NCBI RefSeq assembly: GCF_902712995.1
Contig: NZ_CACTIB010000016.1
Location: 1 to 62,361, forward strand
Direction of reading: 5' to 3'
Source: Candidatus Mycoplasma haematohominis
Lineage (GTDB): Bacteria; Bacillota_I; Bacilli_A; Mycoplasmatales; Mycoplasmoidaceae
DNA: 62,361 nucleotides
Part shown: positions 48,448 through 59,327 of the stretch, one piece after another
How positions within the stretch are numbered: the first letter of the stretch is position 1
Layout of the letters: each line of letters starts with the position of its first letter
The notes under the pieces: generated by a model
Told to the model about the DNA's origin: nothing
The model's input: the letters and a program-made list of their open reading frames with translations, nothing else
Databases searched by the model: none
Translations under genes and position numbers: made by a program

Positions 48448-48815
48448 TATAGTACTGCAGGGGCTAGGGAAAGAATTTTTGTATACCCTCCTTTTCTTAA
48501 TTCTCTAGTTACAGGACCAAAAATTCTCGTTCCTATAGGATTTTTATCCTCCTTTATAAGTATGCACGCATTTTCGTCAAATGAGATCATTACTCCATTT
48601 TTTCTATTGATAGGTTTTTTAGTTCTTACAACCAAAGCTTTAAACATGTCACCTTTTTTGATATTCCCTGATGTTGAAAGACTTTTTACTGAAACTAAAA
48701 CAACGTCACCAATAGATGCATATCTTCTTTTTGTTCCTCCGTAAACTTTTATAACACCTACCTCCCTTGCACCAGAATTGTCAGCCACTTGCAATCGGCT
48801 CATGAATTGAATCAT
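48447..48815 (-). CDS. rplN: 50S ribosomal protein L14
   Basis: 122 residues, ATG 48815 to TAG. MIQFMSRLQVADNSGAREVG, GDVVLVSVKSL, DENACILIKEDKNPIGTRIF and GPVTRELRKGGYTKILSLAP are canonical. Confidence 0.95.
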   Translation of the reverse strand: MIQFMSRLQVADNSGAREVGVIKVYGGTKRRYASIGDVVLVSVKSLSTSGNIKKGDMFKALVVRTKKPINRKNGVMISFDENACILIKEDKNPIGTRIFGPVTRELRKGGYTKILSLAPAVL

Positions 48816-48817
48816 AC

Positions 48818-49099
48818 TTATTTAGCGGGTTTTGTTATTTCCAGCAATCTCCATCTTTTTTTCGCTGACAATGGTCTACAACTAATAATTTTTACTAAAT
48901 CTCCATCCTTTCCCTCTTCTTTTTCATCATGGGCATGAAATTTTTTATGAGAAACTACGTGTTTTTTATATAGCGCATGCATAAATTTTCTTTCTACTGT
49001 AACTACTATAGTCTTTGCACTTTTTGTAGAAGTAATAACTCCTTGTAAAACCTTTTTTCCTCCTGTTTTATTGGTTGAGGGTCGTTTATCTGGGGTCAT
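48818..49099 (-). CDS. rpsQ: 30S ribosomal protein S17
   Basis: 93 residues, ATG 49099 to TAA. KVLQGVITSTKSAKTIVVTV, ERKFMHALYKKHV, GDLVKIISCRPLSAKKRWRL. Its ATG overlaps the rpmC stop. Confidence 0.94.
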   Translation of the reverse strand: MTPDKRPSTNKTGGKKVLQGVITSTKSAKTIVVTVERKFMHALYKKHVVSHKKFHAHDEKEEGKDGDLVKIISCRPLSAKKRWRLLEITKPAK

Positions 49100-49350
49100 T
49101 ATTTTTTATCGCTTTTCTCTTTTACAGAATCACTGTATGCTTTTCAATCTTTAAATGATATTTTCTCTCCTCTTTCTTGCAAGATAGTTAAAAGTTGAGC
49201 AATTACCTTTCTACTTTGTTTGAATATACCAGTATTGGTTATTTCTCCTTGAGCCAATTTAAATCTATTTTCAAGAATAGAAGCTTTTAATTGAATCACC
49301 ATAGATTTAATCTTCTGTGTGTCATAACTTCTTAGTTCTTTTGTAATCAT
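49099..49350 (-). CDS. rpmC: 50S ribosomal protein L29
   Basis: 83 residues, ATG 49350 to TAA 49099-49101. LRSYDTQKIKSMVIQLKASI, ENRFKLAQGEITNTGIFKQS and RKVIAQLLTILQER match L29; a short Lys/Asp tail follows a TGA-Trp. TAATG overlap with rpsQ. Confidence 0.92.
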
Positions 49351-49352
49351 TG

Positions 49353-49799
49353 TTATTTTTTAATAGCGCCACACATTGTTTGTTTATTGCACTCTGCTCT
49401 AAAAACAGTTTTTGTTTTAATAGGTAACTTAGCTCCTGCTAAATAAAAAGCTCTTTTTGTTTCTTCTACTCCCAAACCTTCTATTTCAAAAAGAATAGTT
49501 CCTTTTTTTACAGGACACACAAACTTTTCAGGAGCACCCTTACCGGATCCCATCCTTACCTCTAGAGGTTTTTTAGTCAAAGACATGTGAGGGAAAATTC
49601 TTATCCACATTTTTCCAACTTTTCCTAATTTTTTTGAAATTGCAATCCTTGCAGATTCTATTTGTCTATCGGTTATTCAAGCACCTTCCTCTGCCATTAT
49701 TCCTGCACTCCCAAAAGCAACATATCTATTTCCTTTTGCTGCTCCCATGTAACTAACTTTGTGAGGTTTTCTTCACTTAACCCTTTTTGGCTGTAGCAT
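49353..49799 (-). CDS. rplP: 50S ribosomal protein L16
   Basis: 148 residues, ATG 49799 to TAA, two TGA-Trp codons. MLQPKRVKWRKPHKVSYMG, FGSAGIMAEEGAWITDRQIE, MWIRIFPHMSLTKKPLEVRM, GSGKGAPEKFVCPVKKGTIL are canonical. Three bases before rpmC. Confidence 0.94.
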
Positions 49800-49805
49800 A
49801 GTTTA

Positions 49806-50546
49806 TTAATAAGTCGCTGCAATATATTTATTATCTTTTGATTTATCTGATTTTCAATTTCCTTTTGAAGGCGCAGAAGGTAGAGGCATAAATCTTTTTC
49901 CGAAATACAATCCTCTGTTAACTCAAACCTTTACTCCTATTATTCCATATGAAGTTTTAGCTGTTTGGAATGAATAATCTATGTCAGCTCTAAAAGTAGA
50001 TAGAGGAACTGAACCATCAGCATAGCTTTCACTTCTAGCAATTTCAACTCCATTTATTCTTCCAGATATTTTTACTTTTATTCCCTGAGCTCCTGCAAGC
50101 ATAGATTTCTTCATCAATCTCTTAACTGATGATCTGTGCGGTAATCTATTCTGAATTACATCAACTATTTCCTGACCAATTAACTCAGCTGATACAGAAG
50201 GATTTGCTAATTCTCTTGGTTCTAGTTTGATATTTATATTTTTGCCCAGTATCTTTTTAAGTCCTCTGTGTACCATTTGTATTTCTTTTTCTCCTGAATA
50301 AAGCAATCCTATTTGAGATACATGTAAATAGATAACTATTGTTGTTGATTTGTTGGCGTTTGCAAATCTTTCTATTTCTATATATCCAACACCACAAGGT
50401 CTAAATTTTTCCTTTAGTAGCTTTCTTACTGCTTCATCTTCAAGAATTCACTTAGCTCTTGTTTTTCCGTCTTGAGCGTTTCACCTAGAAACCCAATTCT
50501 TGTTTAAACCGAACCTAAGACTATTAGGATTTACCTTCTGACCCAT
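49806..50546 (-). CDS. rpsC: 30S ribosomal protein S3
   Basis: 246 residues, ATG 50546 to TAA 49806-49808, several TGA-Trp. MGQKVNPNSLRFGLNKNWVS, KH region with IQNRLPHRSSVKRLMKKSM, GAQGIKVKISGRINGVEIAR, and TSYGIIGVKVWVNRG. Short C-terminal tail. Confidence 0.95.
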
Positions 50547-50548
50547 GA

Positions 50549-51025
50549 TTAATTCCCTTCTGATTCTCTTTGCTTTTTAGCAATTAATTTAGGCATAATC
50601 TCAATAGATGTATTTTTATCAAGTGATTTTCTATATTTACTCTGATGTGCTCGTGGTTTCAGAAAGATAGCATTTCTTTTTTCTTTCTCTTGTGGATCAT
50701 CTGAAACCCACACTTCTAAATGAGAAAATCTCTTTCTCATTAAATCAGCTCTACCTCTTGCTCTTGGCATTGTTCTTTTAAGAGTTCTACCTTGATTGGC
50801 AATACTACTAAATACATACAAATCTCTACCAGACATAGCATGATTATGAACAGCATTAGCGCAGGCAGCAATTAATAACTTACTTAAATACTTAGCTGTT
50901 TTGTGAGGTTGATTTTCTAGAATCTTCAAAGCTTGTTCTACGGATTTATTTCTTATTAATCTGCAACATAGATTAGCTTTTTTAGATGAAACATGAACGT
51001 TTCTTTGAATTGCTTTAGCCAGCAT
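50549..51025 (-). CDS. rplV: 50S ribosomal protein L22
   Basis: 158 residues, ATG 51025 to TAA; a bit longer than the ~115 norm because of a basic C-terminal extension. KAIQRNVHVSSKKANLCCRL, KYLSKLLIAACANAVHNHAM, and TLKRTMPRARGRADLMRKRF identify it. Confidence 0.93.
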   Translation of the reverse strand: MLAKAIQRNVHVSSKKANLCCRLIRNKSVEQALKILENQPHKTAKYLSKLLIAACANAVHNHAMSGRDLYVFSSIANQGRTLKRTMPRARGRADLMRKRFSHLEVWVSDDPQEKEKRNAIFLKPRAHQSKYRKSLDKNTSIEIMPKLIAKKQRESEGN

Positions 51026-51027
51026 AA

Positions 51028-51300
51028 TTATTTCTTACCTTTTGCAGCAGTATGTTGTTTAAATACCCTCGTCAATGCAAATTCCCCTAGTTTATGACCA
51101 AGCATATACTCTGTGCAATAAACGTTTACAAAATTCTTTCCATTGTGAACTGCAAAAGTTAAACCTACAAATTCAGGATATATTGTGCTTCTTCTTGATC
51201 AAGTTTTTATTATCTTTTTCTTCTCTTGATTTTGCATCGCAATAGCCTTTTTTAACAGCGATGGTTCTACGTATAAACCTTTCTTTGAACTACGTGACAT
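51028..51300 (-). CDS. rpsS: 30S ribosomal protein S19
   Basis: 90 residues, ATG 51300 to TAA 51028-51030. MSRSSKKGLYVEPSLLKKAI, KTWSRRSTIYPEFVGLTFAV (TGA-Trp), HNGKNFVNVYCTEYMLGHKL, GEFALTR. Very conserved S19. Confidence 0.95.
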
Positions 51301-51311
51301 ACTTATAGATT

Positions 51312-52166
51312 TTATTTTTTATTTTTGAAATGTCTTGAAACAACTATCATTGAGTTAGATCTTTTTGTTTTCTTTCTAGTTTTAACACCCATACATTTTT
51401 TACCTCATGGTGTTCTAGGAGCGTCTCTACCGATTGGACTCCTACCTTCACCACCACCATGAATATGATCATTAGGGTTCATGGCTGATCCTCTAACAGT
51501 TGGCCTAATACCTAAATATCTACTTTTTCCTGCTTTTCCTAATCTAACTAAGCTATGATCTGCATTTGATACTGCTCCTATAGTCACTCTTGCAGCGTTT
51601 GGAATTTTCCTATTTTCTTTAGAGGTTAATTTAATTACTGTAAATTTACCGGTTGAGTCTTTACCTAATACTTGAGCATAAGCTCCAGCAGCTCTTGCTA
51701 ATTTTCCGCCCCTACCAGGATCTAATTCAATATTGTGTATAAAGGTACCTTCCATTATTTTCCCTATAGGCATGCAATTTCCAACTTTTGCATCTATCCC
51801 TTCTTCTCCGGAAACAATCCTATCTCCTACCTTTATTCCTTCCGGAGTAAGAATATATCTTCTTTCTCCATCAAGATAAGCGACTAAGGAAATAAATCCT
51901 GATCTATTTGGGTCATATTCAATAGTCTTTATTATTCCTGGTATGTTGTCTTTATTTCTTTTGAAATCTATAATCCTGTATCTTCTTTTATGTCCTCCAC
52001 CTCTGTGTCTTACTGTTAACCTACCAGTATTATTTCTTCCTCCTGTTTTGTTTAAGGGCGTAGTTAAAGACTTAAGTGGAGAGTCAGCACTCAAAGTTTT
52101 CTTGTAATTAACAAGAATTATTTTTCTTCTACCTGATGATCTAGTAACTACTTGTTTAATTGCCAT
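51312..52166 (-). CDS. rplB: 50S ribosomal protein L2
   Basis: 284 residues, ATG 52166 (MAIKQVVTRSSGRRK) to TAA 51312-51314. LTVRHRGGGHKRRYRIIDFK, GFISLVAYLDGERRYILTPE, AGAYAQVLGKD, and the peptidyl-transferase loop MNPNDHIHGGGEGRSPIGRD. TGA-Trp near the C-terminus. Start overlaps rplW by 11 bases, which fixes it over the farther upstream ATG. Confidence 0.95.
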
Positions 52167-52533
52167 CTCCTTCTTTATTTGTTTCTTCTGTCTCAACTAT
52201 GGTTTCGCTCTCTTCTTTTGCTTTGTTCATTTCTTTCATGACTTTGTCTTGTAATTGCGCAAAATCATCTGCATTAACAGTGATGAAAGCTATTTTGAAA
52301 CCTTTATGGTAATTCTTTCTATTCTTATTCATATACCTTGCTTTTGCTGGTTTTCTTTTTAAAACATTCACTGATTTTGGTTTAGTTTCAAACATTGAAA
52401 AGAAAGCATTGGCGATCTGATATTTGTTGGCTTTGCTATTGACAACGAAAGCCATCTTTGGATTTTTAAATCCTCTCATCAACTGAGTCTTTTCAGTTAA
52501 TTTTGGTTTTATTATTACTGAGCTTATTTCCAT
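52156..52533 (-). CDS. rplW: 50S ribosomal protein L23
   Basis: 125 residues, ATG 52533 to TAA. VIIKPKLTEKTQLM, KMAFVVNSKANKYQIANAFF and KPAKARYMNKNRKNYHKGFK; a Glu-rich C-terminal extension (~20) beyond the core. Overlaps rplB and rplD. Confidence 0.93.
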   Translation of the reverse strand: MEISSVIIKPKLTEKTQLMRGFKNPKMAFVVNSKANKYQIANAFFSMFETKPKSVNVLKRKPAKARYMNKNRKNYHKGFKIAFITVNADDFAQLQDKVMKEMNKAKEESETIVETEETNKEGDGN

Positions 52534-53168
52534 GTTTCTAATTTTTTGTAGATTTCATCAATAGCTTTGTTAGTTACTAGTAAGTAGTCTTGATTTAGTA
52601 AATCTCTTACTGAGCAATTATTTGGACTTCTTAGAATCAAATTCCTTATGTTTCTTGTTGAACTTGAAAAGCTTTTTTCGTCCATATTAGTTATGAGTAG
52701 TATTTTTTTATTCAATAAATTTGCTTTTTTTAAGAACTGATTAAATTCTTTTGTTTTGTAAGAAATAGAACATACAGAGTCATTAAGTATACAAATGTTT
52801 TCTGATTCGATAATACTAAATCATGAAGTTATGTAAGCAATTTTTGATACTTTTTTATTTACTTTGACTGTGTAATTTTTTTCTGGAGTAGGGCCAAAAG
52901 CTATACCACCACCTGTGTAATGAGGGTTTCTTTTTGAACCTTGTCTTGCTCTACCTGTGTGCTTTTGTTTGTAAGGCTTTTTGCCTGTACCAGAAACTTC
53001 TGATTTATTTTTAGTGTCGTGAGTTCCTTGCCTTCTATTTTGATTTTCAGCATTAACTGTCTCAAAAATAGTGTGTCTATTTATTCTTTTTGGGGTTATT
53101 ACAGTTTCAGGAACTACTTGTTCCTTTCCAAACTTTCCCTCCTTATCTATTACCTTTATTTTTTTCAT
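52524..53168 (-). CDS. rplD: 50S ribosomal protein L4
   Basis: 214 residues, ATG 53168 to TAA 52524-52526, one TGA-Trp. RQGTHDTKNKSEVSGTGKKP, YKQKHTGRARQGSKRNPHYT, GGGIAFGPTPEKNYTVKVNK are the L4 loop. The C-terminal half is weakly conserved but in frame. Confidence 0.93.
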
Positions 53169-53173
53169 AATTA

Positions 53174-53887
53174 CTATTGTTGTACTGAAGCAGATTCGTC
53201 AATTGATTTATTTTTATAAATTTTGAAAGGAGCAGAAACCTGTTTCCTTTTTCTTGTCGTTGGTTTTAGCTTTACTATTCCCTCAGGTTTGCCAGGAACA
53301 CAACCTCTTAAGAAAATTAATTTTTTTTCTTGATCTGTATGAACAATTTCCAAATTTACAGCAGTAACTAATTCAGAACCATATCTTCCGCCCATTTTTT
53401 TACCTTTCCAAACTTTTTGAGCTGCAGAACCACCCCTACCTGTTTCTAGGGAACCACCGAATCTATGTGGATAACCTGCACCGTGGGATTTAGGCCCACA
53501 TCTGAAATTTCAAAGTTTTATTGCTCCTGTGAAACCATGACCTTTAGTTGTTCCTTGAACATCTATTAAATCACCGATTTTGAATAAATTTTCGAAGCTT
53601 ATTAAATCACCAATTTGATATTTAGAACTGTCTAATCCTTTTAGTTCGTAAACATGTCTTCTAACTCCTTTTCCAGCTTTTTTGTATTGGCCAGTTAATG
53701 GCTTGTTAACTAATTTTTCTCTTATTTCTCCATATCCGACAACTAATGCGGAATATTTATTTCTTTCTTGAGTTTTTATATCTACGACTAGATTTGGAGC
53801 CACTTCAATAACAGTAACCGGCACCAATTCACCAGTTTCAGAAAATAATTGGGTCATGCCCACTTTTTTACCTATTAGGGAGAACAA
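53174..53887 (-). CDS. rplC: 50S ribosomal protein L3
   Basis: 237 residues, ATG 53887 to TAG 53174-53176, two TGA-Trp codons. MFSLIGKKVGMTQLFSETGE, DVQGTTKGHGFTGAIKLWNF, GPKSHGAGYPHRFGGS, and KKMGGRYGSELVTAVNLEIV are canonical. Confidence 0.95.
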
Positions 53888-53904
53888 TTTAATTTTTTGG
53901 AGGG

Positions 53905-54213
53905 TTATTTGAACTTAACGTTCAAATCTAAGGAAGCAGGCAAGCTCATTTTTTGAATATCTGCAATTAAATCTTGATTGAAAGAAGTAAAGATTATCAA
54001 TCTTCTATGTTCTTTTTTTTCAAATTGTTCCATGGAAGGTTTGTTAACGTGTGGAGATTTTTGGAATGTGTAAAGTTTTCTTTTTGTTGGAAGAGGCAAA
54101 GGGCCTTTAACTTTTACTTGGTGTAATAGAGCAAGTTCAACAATCTTTTTAACTCAAAGATCTAGGAGCCTGTAATCAAAGGACAATAACTTAACTTGAA
54201 TTTCTGACATCAT
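53905..54213 (-). CDS. rpsJ: 30S ribosomal protein S10
   Basis: 102 residues from ATGATG at 54213/54210 to TAA. KLLSFDYRLLDLWVKKIVEL, KVKGPLPLPTKRKLYTFQKS, PHVNKPSMEQFEKKEHRRLI. First gene of the ribosomal superoperon in this window. One TGA-Trp. Confidence 0.94.
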
Positions 54214-54230
54214 ATTAAAAAAAGCATCAT

Positions 54231-54707
54231 CTATAAATTATATTTGTGTACTAGCTCAAATTTAGTCAAACGAAGTAATGTTGGGTATATCGCAAAACTA
54301 ACGAAAGGGAAGAACACAAGCCATCAATATCGAGATTTTTTGTCTCAATTGAAAGTTGAATGTTCCCTTTTATACTTCTTCATTTTTTTGTAAAGATTTA
54401 CTCCTAAAATGATTCTTAATAGAACAGTAAGAATCATTGCGCATATATGTAAGGTGCCGTACCAAGTTGATCAATCACTTGAAGAAGGACTTCCTGTGAA
54501 AAGAGATCCAAATGTTGAGAAAATTTCCGATGCTTTATTTTTTCCTAGGATTAGCGCAAAATAAATGAAATTGATGATAAAGGGAGCTATTCATACAAGA
54601 AAAATACTAATGTCAGTGAGTCTTATTTTCTTTATTAGAAACAGCACCTTCATCTTTTTAAGGGCTGTTAAATTATCGTCTTCAGTAAAAAATGGAATAT
54701 ATGACAT
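54231..54707 (-). CDS. Unrecognised membrane protein before rpsJ
   Basis: 158 residues, ATG 54707 to TAG 54231-54233, six TGA-Trp codons. Three membrane segments at ~32-55 (ISIFLVWIAPFIINFIYFAL), ~88-105 (GTLHICAMILTVLLRIILGV) and ~128-145 (YWWLVFFPFVSFAIYPTLL). No family recognised. 17 bases before rpsJ, so probably in the ribosomal transcript. Confidence 0.6.
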
Positions 54708-54721
54708 AAAATTTAATGTAT

Positions 54722-54792
54722 GCCGAATTAGTTTAATGGCAAAACAAGACAATGGTAATGTCTAGCTCGGAGTTCGATTCTCCGATTCGGCA
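54722..54792 (+). tRNA. tRNA-Thr (GGT)
   Basis: Acceptor GCCGAAT / ATTCGGC with discriminator A, D arm GTTT...AAAC with AATGGCAA, anticodon stem AGACA/TGTCT around ATGGTAA giving anticodon GGT, T arm CGGAG TTCGATT CTCCG. The 3' CCA is not encoded. Plus strand, in the gap between minus-strand genes. Confidence 0.8.
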
Positions 54793-54812
54793 CCGCTTTA
54801 ATTTATTTGGAA

Positions 54813-55184
54813 TTATTTGAATTCGACTGTTGCCCCAGCCTCTGTAAATTTCTTTTTAAGAGCTTCTACTTCTTCAGCAGGAACGACATCTTTTATTAAG
54901 GAGGGAGTAGAATCTACCATTTTTTTCGCTTCCATTAATCCGATACCAGTAATTTCACGAATTACTTTTATTACCGCAATTTTATTTGCGCCGGCATTAG
55001 TTAAGTGGAGAGCAAATTCTGACTGAGCATCTTCTTTTGCCCCAGAATCTGAAGTTGGAGCCGCTACTGAAAAATTAGCAGAAATATTGAACTCGGTTTC
55101 AATAGCTTTTACCAATTCATTTATTTCAAGAATGGTATATTGCTTTAATGTTTCTATTATTTCGCCTGCTGATAACTTGCTCAT
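54813..55184 (-). CDS. rplL: 50S ribosomal protein L7/L12
   Basis: 123 residues, ATG 55184 to TAA. N-terminal dimer helix EIIETLKQYTILEINELVKA, Ala-rich hinge, C-terminal AGANKIAVIKVIREITGIGL, MEAKKMVDSTPSLIKDVVPA, and EEVEALKKKFTEAGATVEFK. Forms the stalk. Confidence 0.95.
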   Translation of the reverse strand: MSKLSAGEIIETLKQYTILEINELVKAIETEFNISANFSVAAPTSDSGAKEDAQSEFALHLTNAGANKIAVIKVIREITGIGLMEAKKMVDSTPSLIKDVVPAEEVEALKKKFTEAGATVEFK

Positions 55185-55216
55185 ATTTTTTGTCTATTTA
55201 GATTTTATTTAATAAA

Positions 55217-55705
55217 TTACTGTTTTTCAACATTCTTTATCAAGAAGGTCAATTTGTAAAGTGGAGAAAGCAGAGTTTGAGACAGTCTAACCAATAGGTC
55301 TTCTTTGCTTCCTAGGCTAGATAGAAGTTTTAAATTTTCTTTTTCGATGACTTCGTTATCGAAATAAGCAAGTTTGAGTTTCAGGAAATCTTTTTCTTTA
55401 GTTAGTTTGATTACATCCTGGAATGGTTTTATATCGTTGTTAGTTAATAGAATGGCACTAGATCCAGTCATTTCTTCACTGTTTCCGAGTTTCAATTCTT
55501 TAAAAGTTCTGTTCAAAATATTGTTTTTATGAACAATCAATTTAGATTTTGATTCTCTGACCTTCCTTCTTAATATCGATATCTCTTCCGAGTTAAGACC
55601 TAAATACTCAAAAACTAAGAATGAACCAAATTCCTTTATGTCCTTAGACAATAAAGAAACCTCATCCGCCTTTCTTTGAATTATTTCTTTCGTACGATTT
55701 CCCAT
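55217..55705 (-). CDS. rplJ: 50S ribosomal protein L10
   Basis: 162 residues, ATG 55705 to TAA. SFLVFEYLGLNSEEISILRR, KLIVHKNNILNRTFKEL and a C-terminal SREDLLVRLSQTLLSPLYKL-like helix match L10. 32 bases before rplL; the classic stalk pair without rplK/rplA here. Confidence 0.92.
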   Translation of the reverse strand: MGNRTKEIIQRKADEVSLLSKDIKEFGSFLVFEYLGLNSEEISILRRKVRESKSKLIVHKNNILNRTFKELKLGNSEEMTGSSAILLTNNDIKPFQDVIKLTKEKDFLKLKLAYFDNEVIEKENLKLLSSLGSKEDLLVRLSQTLLSPLYKLTFLIKNVEKQ

Positions 55706-55721
55706 TAATTAAATCTTATTA

Positions 55722-56507
55722 CTATTTAAAATTCGGATAACAATTTCTTACAAAATTTATTTCATCTATAGTAGTTGTACTAATTCCTACAGTGTAGTTA
55801 CTAGGAAATCAGTCGCACCAAGATTCTGAATTAATTTTATATTCGTTTGTTTCTTCTTGCTCGTCTGATTTATATGAAGATCTTATATTTTGTTTTTGAT
55901 ATGAATGATAAAAGCTATCTTCCATTATTTCCTTATAAAAATTGATTTTTTTGTAGGCAATTTTCTCTCTTATCTTCATAGGGAAAGCGCAAAATTCTGA
56001 CACTATTTTGTATTTTCTTTTAATCTCGGATATTGATGTAGATGATATTGAGCTTTCTAACAGTTGTTGGCAATTTTTTATTAGTCTTTTTACTGTAATT
56101 CCGGCAAGAGTTTTTTTGTGAACTTCGATTACTGATCTTCATCCATATTCCTGATTTTGAGTATTTAATAGTTTGGGAATGTAGAATTCATTTCTTTCTC
56201 TGAATATTATCTCTCCATCTTCAGATGTTTGCTTAAATATTTTGTATTCTGATGAGAATACTTCTTCTAAGGAGTTCTCTGCTATTTTTCGTGTTCTATA
56301 ATCCGATTCATTCATTAAAGAAAAATCCCTTTCTTTTTCTATTTTTTCTCCAGGAACTGCCTTTTCAAACATCATTGAATCGTTACTGATCAATCATTCA
56401 AGAGAATTGTTTTGATCTGCGCTCATCTTTGCAGCAATTATTCCTGATATCACTACACAGGGAATGAAAAAACAGATAATTGTTTTCCCGCTTAATAAAC
56501 CTAACAC
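55722..56507 (-). CDS. Unrecognised anchored protein
   Basis: 261 residues from GTG 56507 (no ATG in reach) to TAG, several TGA-Trp. Membrane segment at ~8-30 (KTIICFFIPCVVISGIIAAK), then a soluble part with several Cys and charged helices (SNDSMMFEKAVPGEKIEKER, VIEVHKKTLAGITVKRLIKN) and a terminal SWCDWFPSNYTVGIS. The WC pair and N-terminal anchor resemble the AGAF families in style but no motif aligns. Ends 16 bases before rplJ. Confidence 0.55.
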
Positions 56508-56632
56508 CCTTTAAATTCAAAGGAGGATTTATTTTTTTTGGCACATTATACTTTCGAGCAATCTCTAAATACAAATTTCACAGAAGAACCAATTTTCGTA
56601 GTTATATCTGCTTGTTGTTTATGTATTTTTGA

Positions 56633-57385
56633 TTATTCGAACTTAGAAAAGTAGTTTCAACTAGGTAACTCCAAGCTAATCTTTTCATCATCTGTATCTT
56701 TGATAACAAGTTTTTTATTCGCTAGATCTCCAACGCTGTTTAAAGCCACGTCTAATCTTTCTACAAATCTGGCTAGTCTGAATCTACATTGAACGAAGAA
56801 ATCCATATAGGCTCTTATGTAATAATCAATGTCGTTTACAAATAAATCTTTTCTTAAGATTTCTTTAATTCTTTTCAATTCCTTTATTAGTTCATCTGCT
56901 TCTGCAATTCTTCTTTTTCTAAATAAATTAGCTTGAAAACCTATGTAATTCTCCTGCTTGCAAAGCTGTTTAAGACAGAAATTATCCTTAAGTTCATAAA
57001 AATATTTTTCCGCTCCAGAAATCAACATTCTGAAAACCTCTAGGTTTCTAAATCACTGTCTTTCATAGATGCTGCCTACTTCTTTAAGTGCTTTCTTAAA
57101 CTCTTTATTTCTGCTGTATACCATTCAACTTTTCATTTTTTTAAATTCAATAAACCTTGCAAAACTAATAGGAGTATTGAATCTCCTTATTTTTAGGTGT
57201 CTTTCATCTTCTCCTAGATAAGGAGAAAACAGATTTTCTATTTGTCTAAGTCTTATCCGAATGTCGTGATCGCAGTACCTAATTGCGTCACTAACTAAAT
57301 ATCCGTAACTATTGTTGAATTTCTTAATTCTTTCTCTTATTTCTATCCCCTCCTGTATTTTTCTTTGTTCTTTGCGGTTTGACAT
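56633..57385 (-). CDS. Unrecognised charged protein
   Basis: 250 residues, ATG 57385 to TAA 56633-56635; the ORF is read through TGA (Trp) near its end. No membrane segment; alternating basic and acidic helices (SNRKEQRKIQEGIEIRERIK, YDHDIRIRLRQIENLFSPYL-like start, NDIDYYIRAYMDFFVQCRFR). All-helical prediction by eye. Divergent from purB-hpt. Function unknown. Confidence 0.55.
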
Positions 57386-57470
57386 ACTTATTATTTAATT
57401 AAATCCTTTAACATTTTGAACTTGTTGTCATATATATTTAGTTTATAAGTATATTTCTTACCTAAACCTA

Positions 57471-59327
57471 ATGATAAAGAGATACTCAGTTAAATCTATA
57501 GAAAATATCTTTTCTGATAGTAGCAAGCATAAAAAATGGTTGAAAATTGAAATTTTATTACTTAAGTATCTTGCAAAAAAAGACATTTTAAATGAGGCAG
57601 TTGTTAATGAATTTGAAGAGGAAGCGTTAATAGTTCCAAGCAAGATAAGGACTTTAGAGAAAAAAACGAATCATGATGTAGTCGCTTTCATTAATCACGT
57701 TTCTAATACAGCAAAACCTTCTATTAAAAAGTGATTGCATTACGGACTTACTTCATCTGATTTGGTTGATACGGGTAATTCCATGATGTTTAGAGAAGCA
57801 AATGCCGTTTTTATAAAAGCAGCATATGACTTATTGCTTAGATTAAGAAGATTGTCTAAATCTAATAAAGATGCATATTTATTGAGCAGAGATGATTTGT
57901 GAAGGGTAAACGGAATTACTTCTTTTGGATACAAAATAGCTTTGTGCTATGAGGACATGAGAGAGGCTGTAGCTGATATTGAGAGGCATAGAAAATATGT
58001 AGAGTGTGTTTCTATATCTGGGTCTATGGGTATTTGTTCTCATATAGATCCAGAATTACAAGATTTTGTTGCTGCTGAGTTAGATTTATATAGCGCTGAT
58101 TGTTCTACTCAAGTATTAAGCAGGGATAGATACTACAAACATTTTTGATTGATGAATAGGTTGATCCAATCTATTCATAATTTGTGTCAAGAAATTAGAT
58201 TGCTGGCTAGGACAGAAGTTGGCGAGGTTTATGAGTTTTTTTATGGTGAGCAAGTAGGTTCTTCTTCTATGCCTCACAAGAGAAATCCTATTACTTTAGA
58301 AAATATATGCGGGCTTTGCAGATTATTTAACTCTTACTGTTACGCTGCTTCTAGAAATACAGCTATTTGATTTGAAAGAGATATATCCCACTCTTCTTTG
58401 GATAGGGTTGTTTTCTTAGATGCATTTAGCACCGCAGTTCAGATTATTAAGCGTTTTTATAAGGTGATGGCTCATTTGTCTATAGATAAGAAGAGAATGA
58501 TGAAGAATATTAGAGAGAATGATTATTTAGCTTTTAGAAATATTGCTTTTAAAGAATTGTTGAAGAGATCTAAATGTATTTCAGTTGGAGAGATAAATCA
58601 GCACATAGAGACAATAAGAAAAGATTCTGTTGATTCAAAAATTAGTTTTCAAGAAGCTATGATGAGGACAGATGTTGTTGATTATTTAGGAGAGGAAACA
58701 ATAAAGAATATTTTTGATCCTGCTTATCAACTAAAGAGTCTGGATGTTTTCTATGAAAGAATCTTTTTAGAGTCTGAGAAGAGAAGTAGGTTTGATACTG
58801 TTTTTTACGAGAAGGAAGAGATTATTAATGCTATTGAGTCTGTAGCTTTGAGATTGAATTGCGAATATGGAAATAGAGATGTTCCTGTTAAGTTGATAGT
58901 TTTAAGAGAAGGAACGATAGTATTTCTTTCTCATTTGTTGACTAAATTGAATTTTCCTGTGGAGTTGAAGTCTATTAATTCTTCTCTTATTAAGCACTTA
59001 TTGAAAAATAAAAAACCTGTTCATAACGATATGTTTGATTTGGTTCAAGCTGATGTTAAAGGTAGAGATGTTTTGATAATCGATGATGTTTTAGAGAATG
59101 GGGAGTTTATTAAGTCGCTGAAAAAACGAGTAGGCGATTTGGGAGCTAAGAAAATTAAAACACTTACTTTATTTGCGACAACTAAGAAAGAAGCACATAA
59201 GGATTTGGATATGTTTGGGCTTCTATTACCTACTACTGTTGGAGTTGCTGGATTTGGAATAGATAGTGTCTATGGAGAATTTAGGAATTATGCATTTATT
59301 GGTAAGCTTAAGCTTGAGCACTTGTAG
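57471..59327 (+). CDS. purB-hpt: PurB-Hpt fusion: adenylosuccinate lyase + hypoxanthine phosphoribosyltransferase
   Basis: 618 residues, ATG 57471 to TAG 59325-59327, four TGA-Trp codons. Residues 1-~430 are PurB: HYGLTSSDLVDTGNS, the signature GSSSMPHKRNPITLEN and NTAIWFERDISHSSLDR. Residues ~440-618 are an HPRT-type domain: KLIVLREGTIVFLSHLL, DVLIIDDVLENGEFIKSL (PRPP loop, Asp538-Asp539, with Asn where Thr is usual) and VGVAGFGIDSVYGEFRNY. Together they cover IMP-to-AMP (lyase step) and base-to-IMP salvage. Standalone bacterial PurB and Hpt are usually separate genes. An alternative reading as a frame accident is unlikely because the frame is single. Confidence 0.88.
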
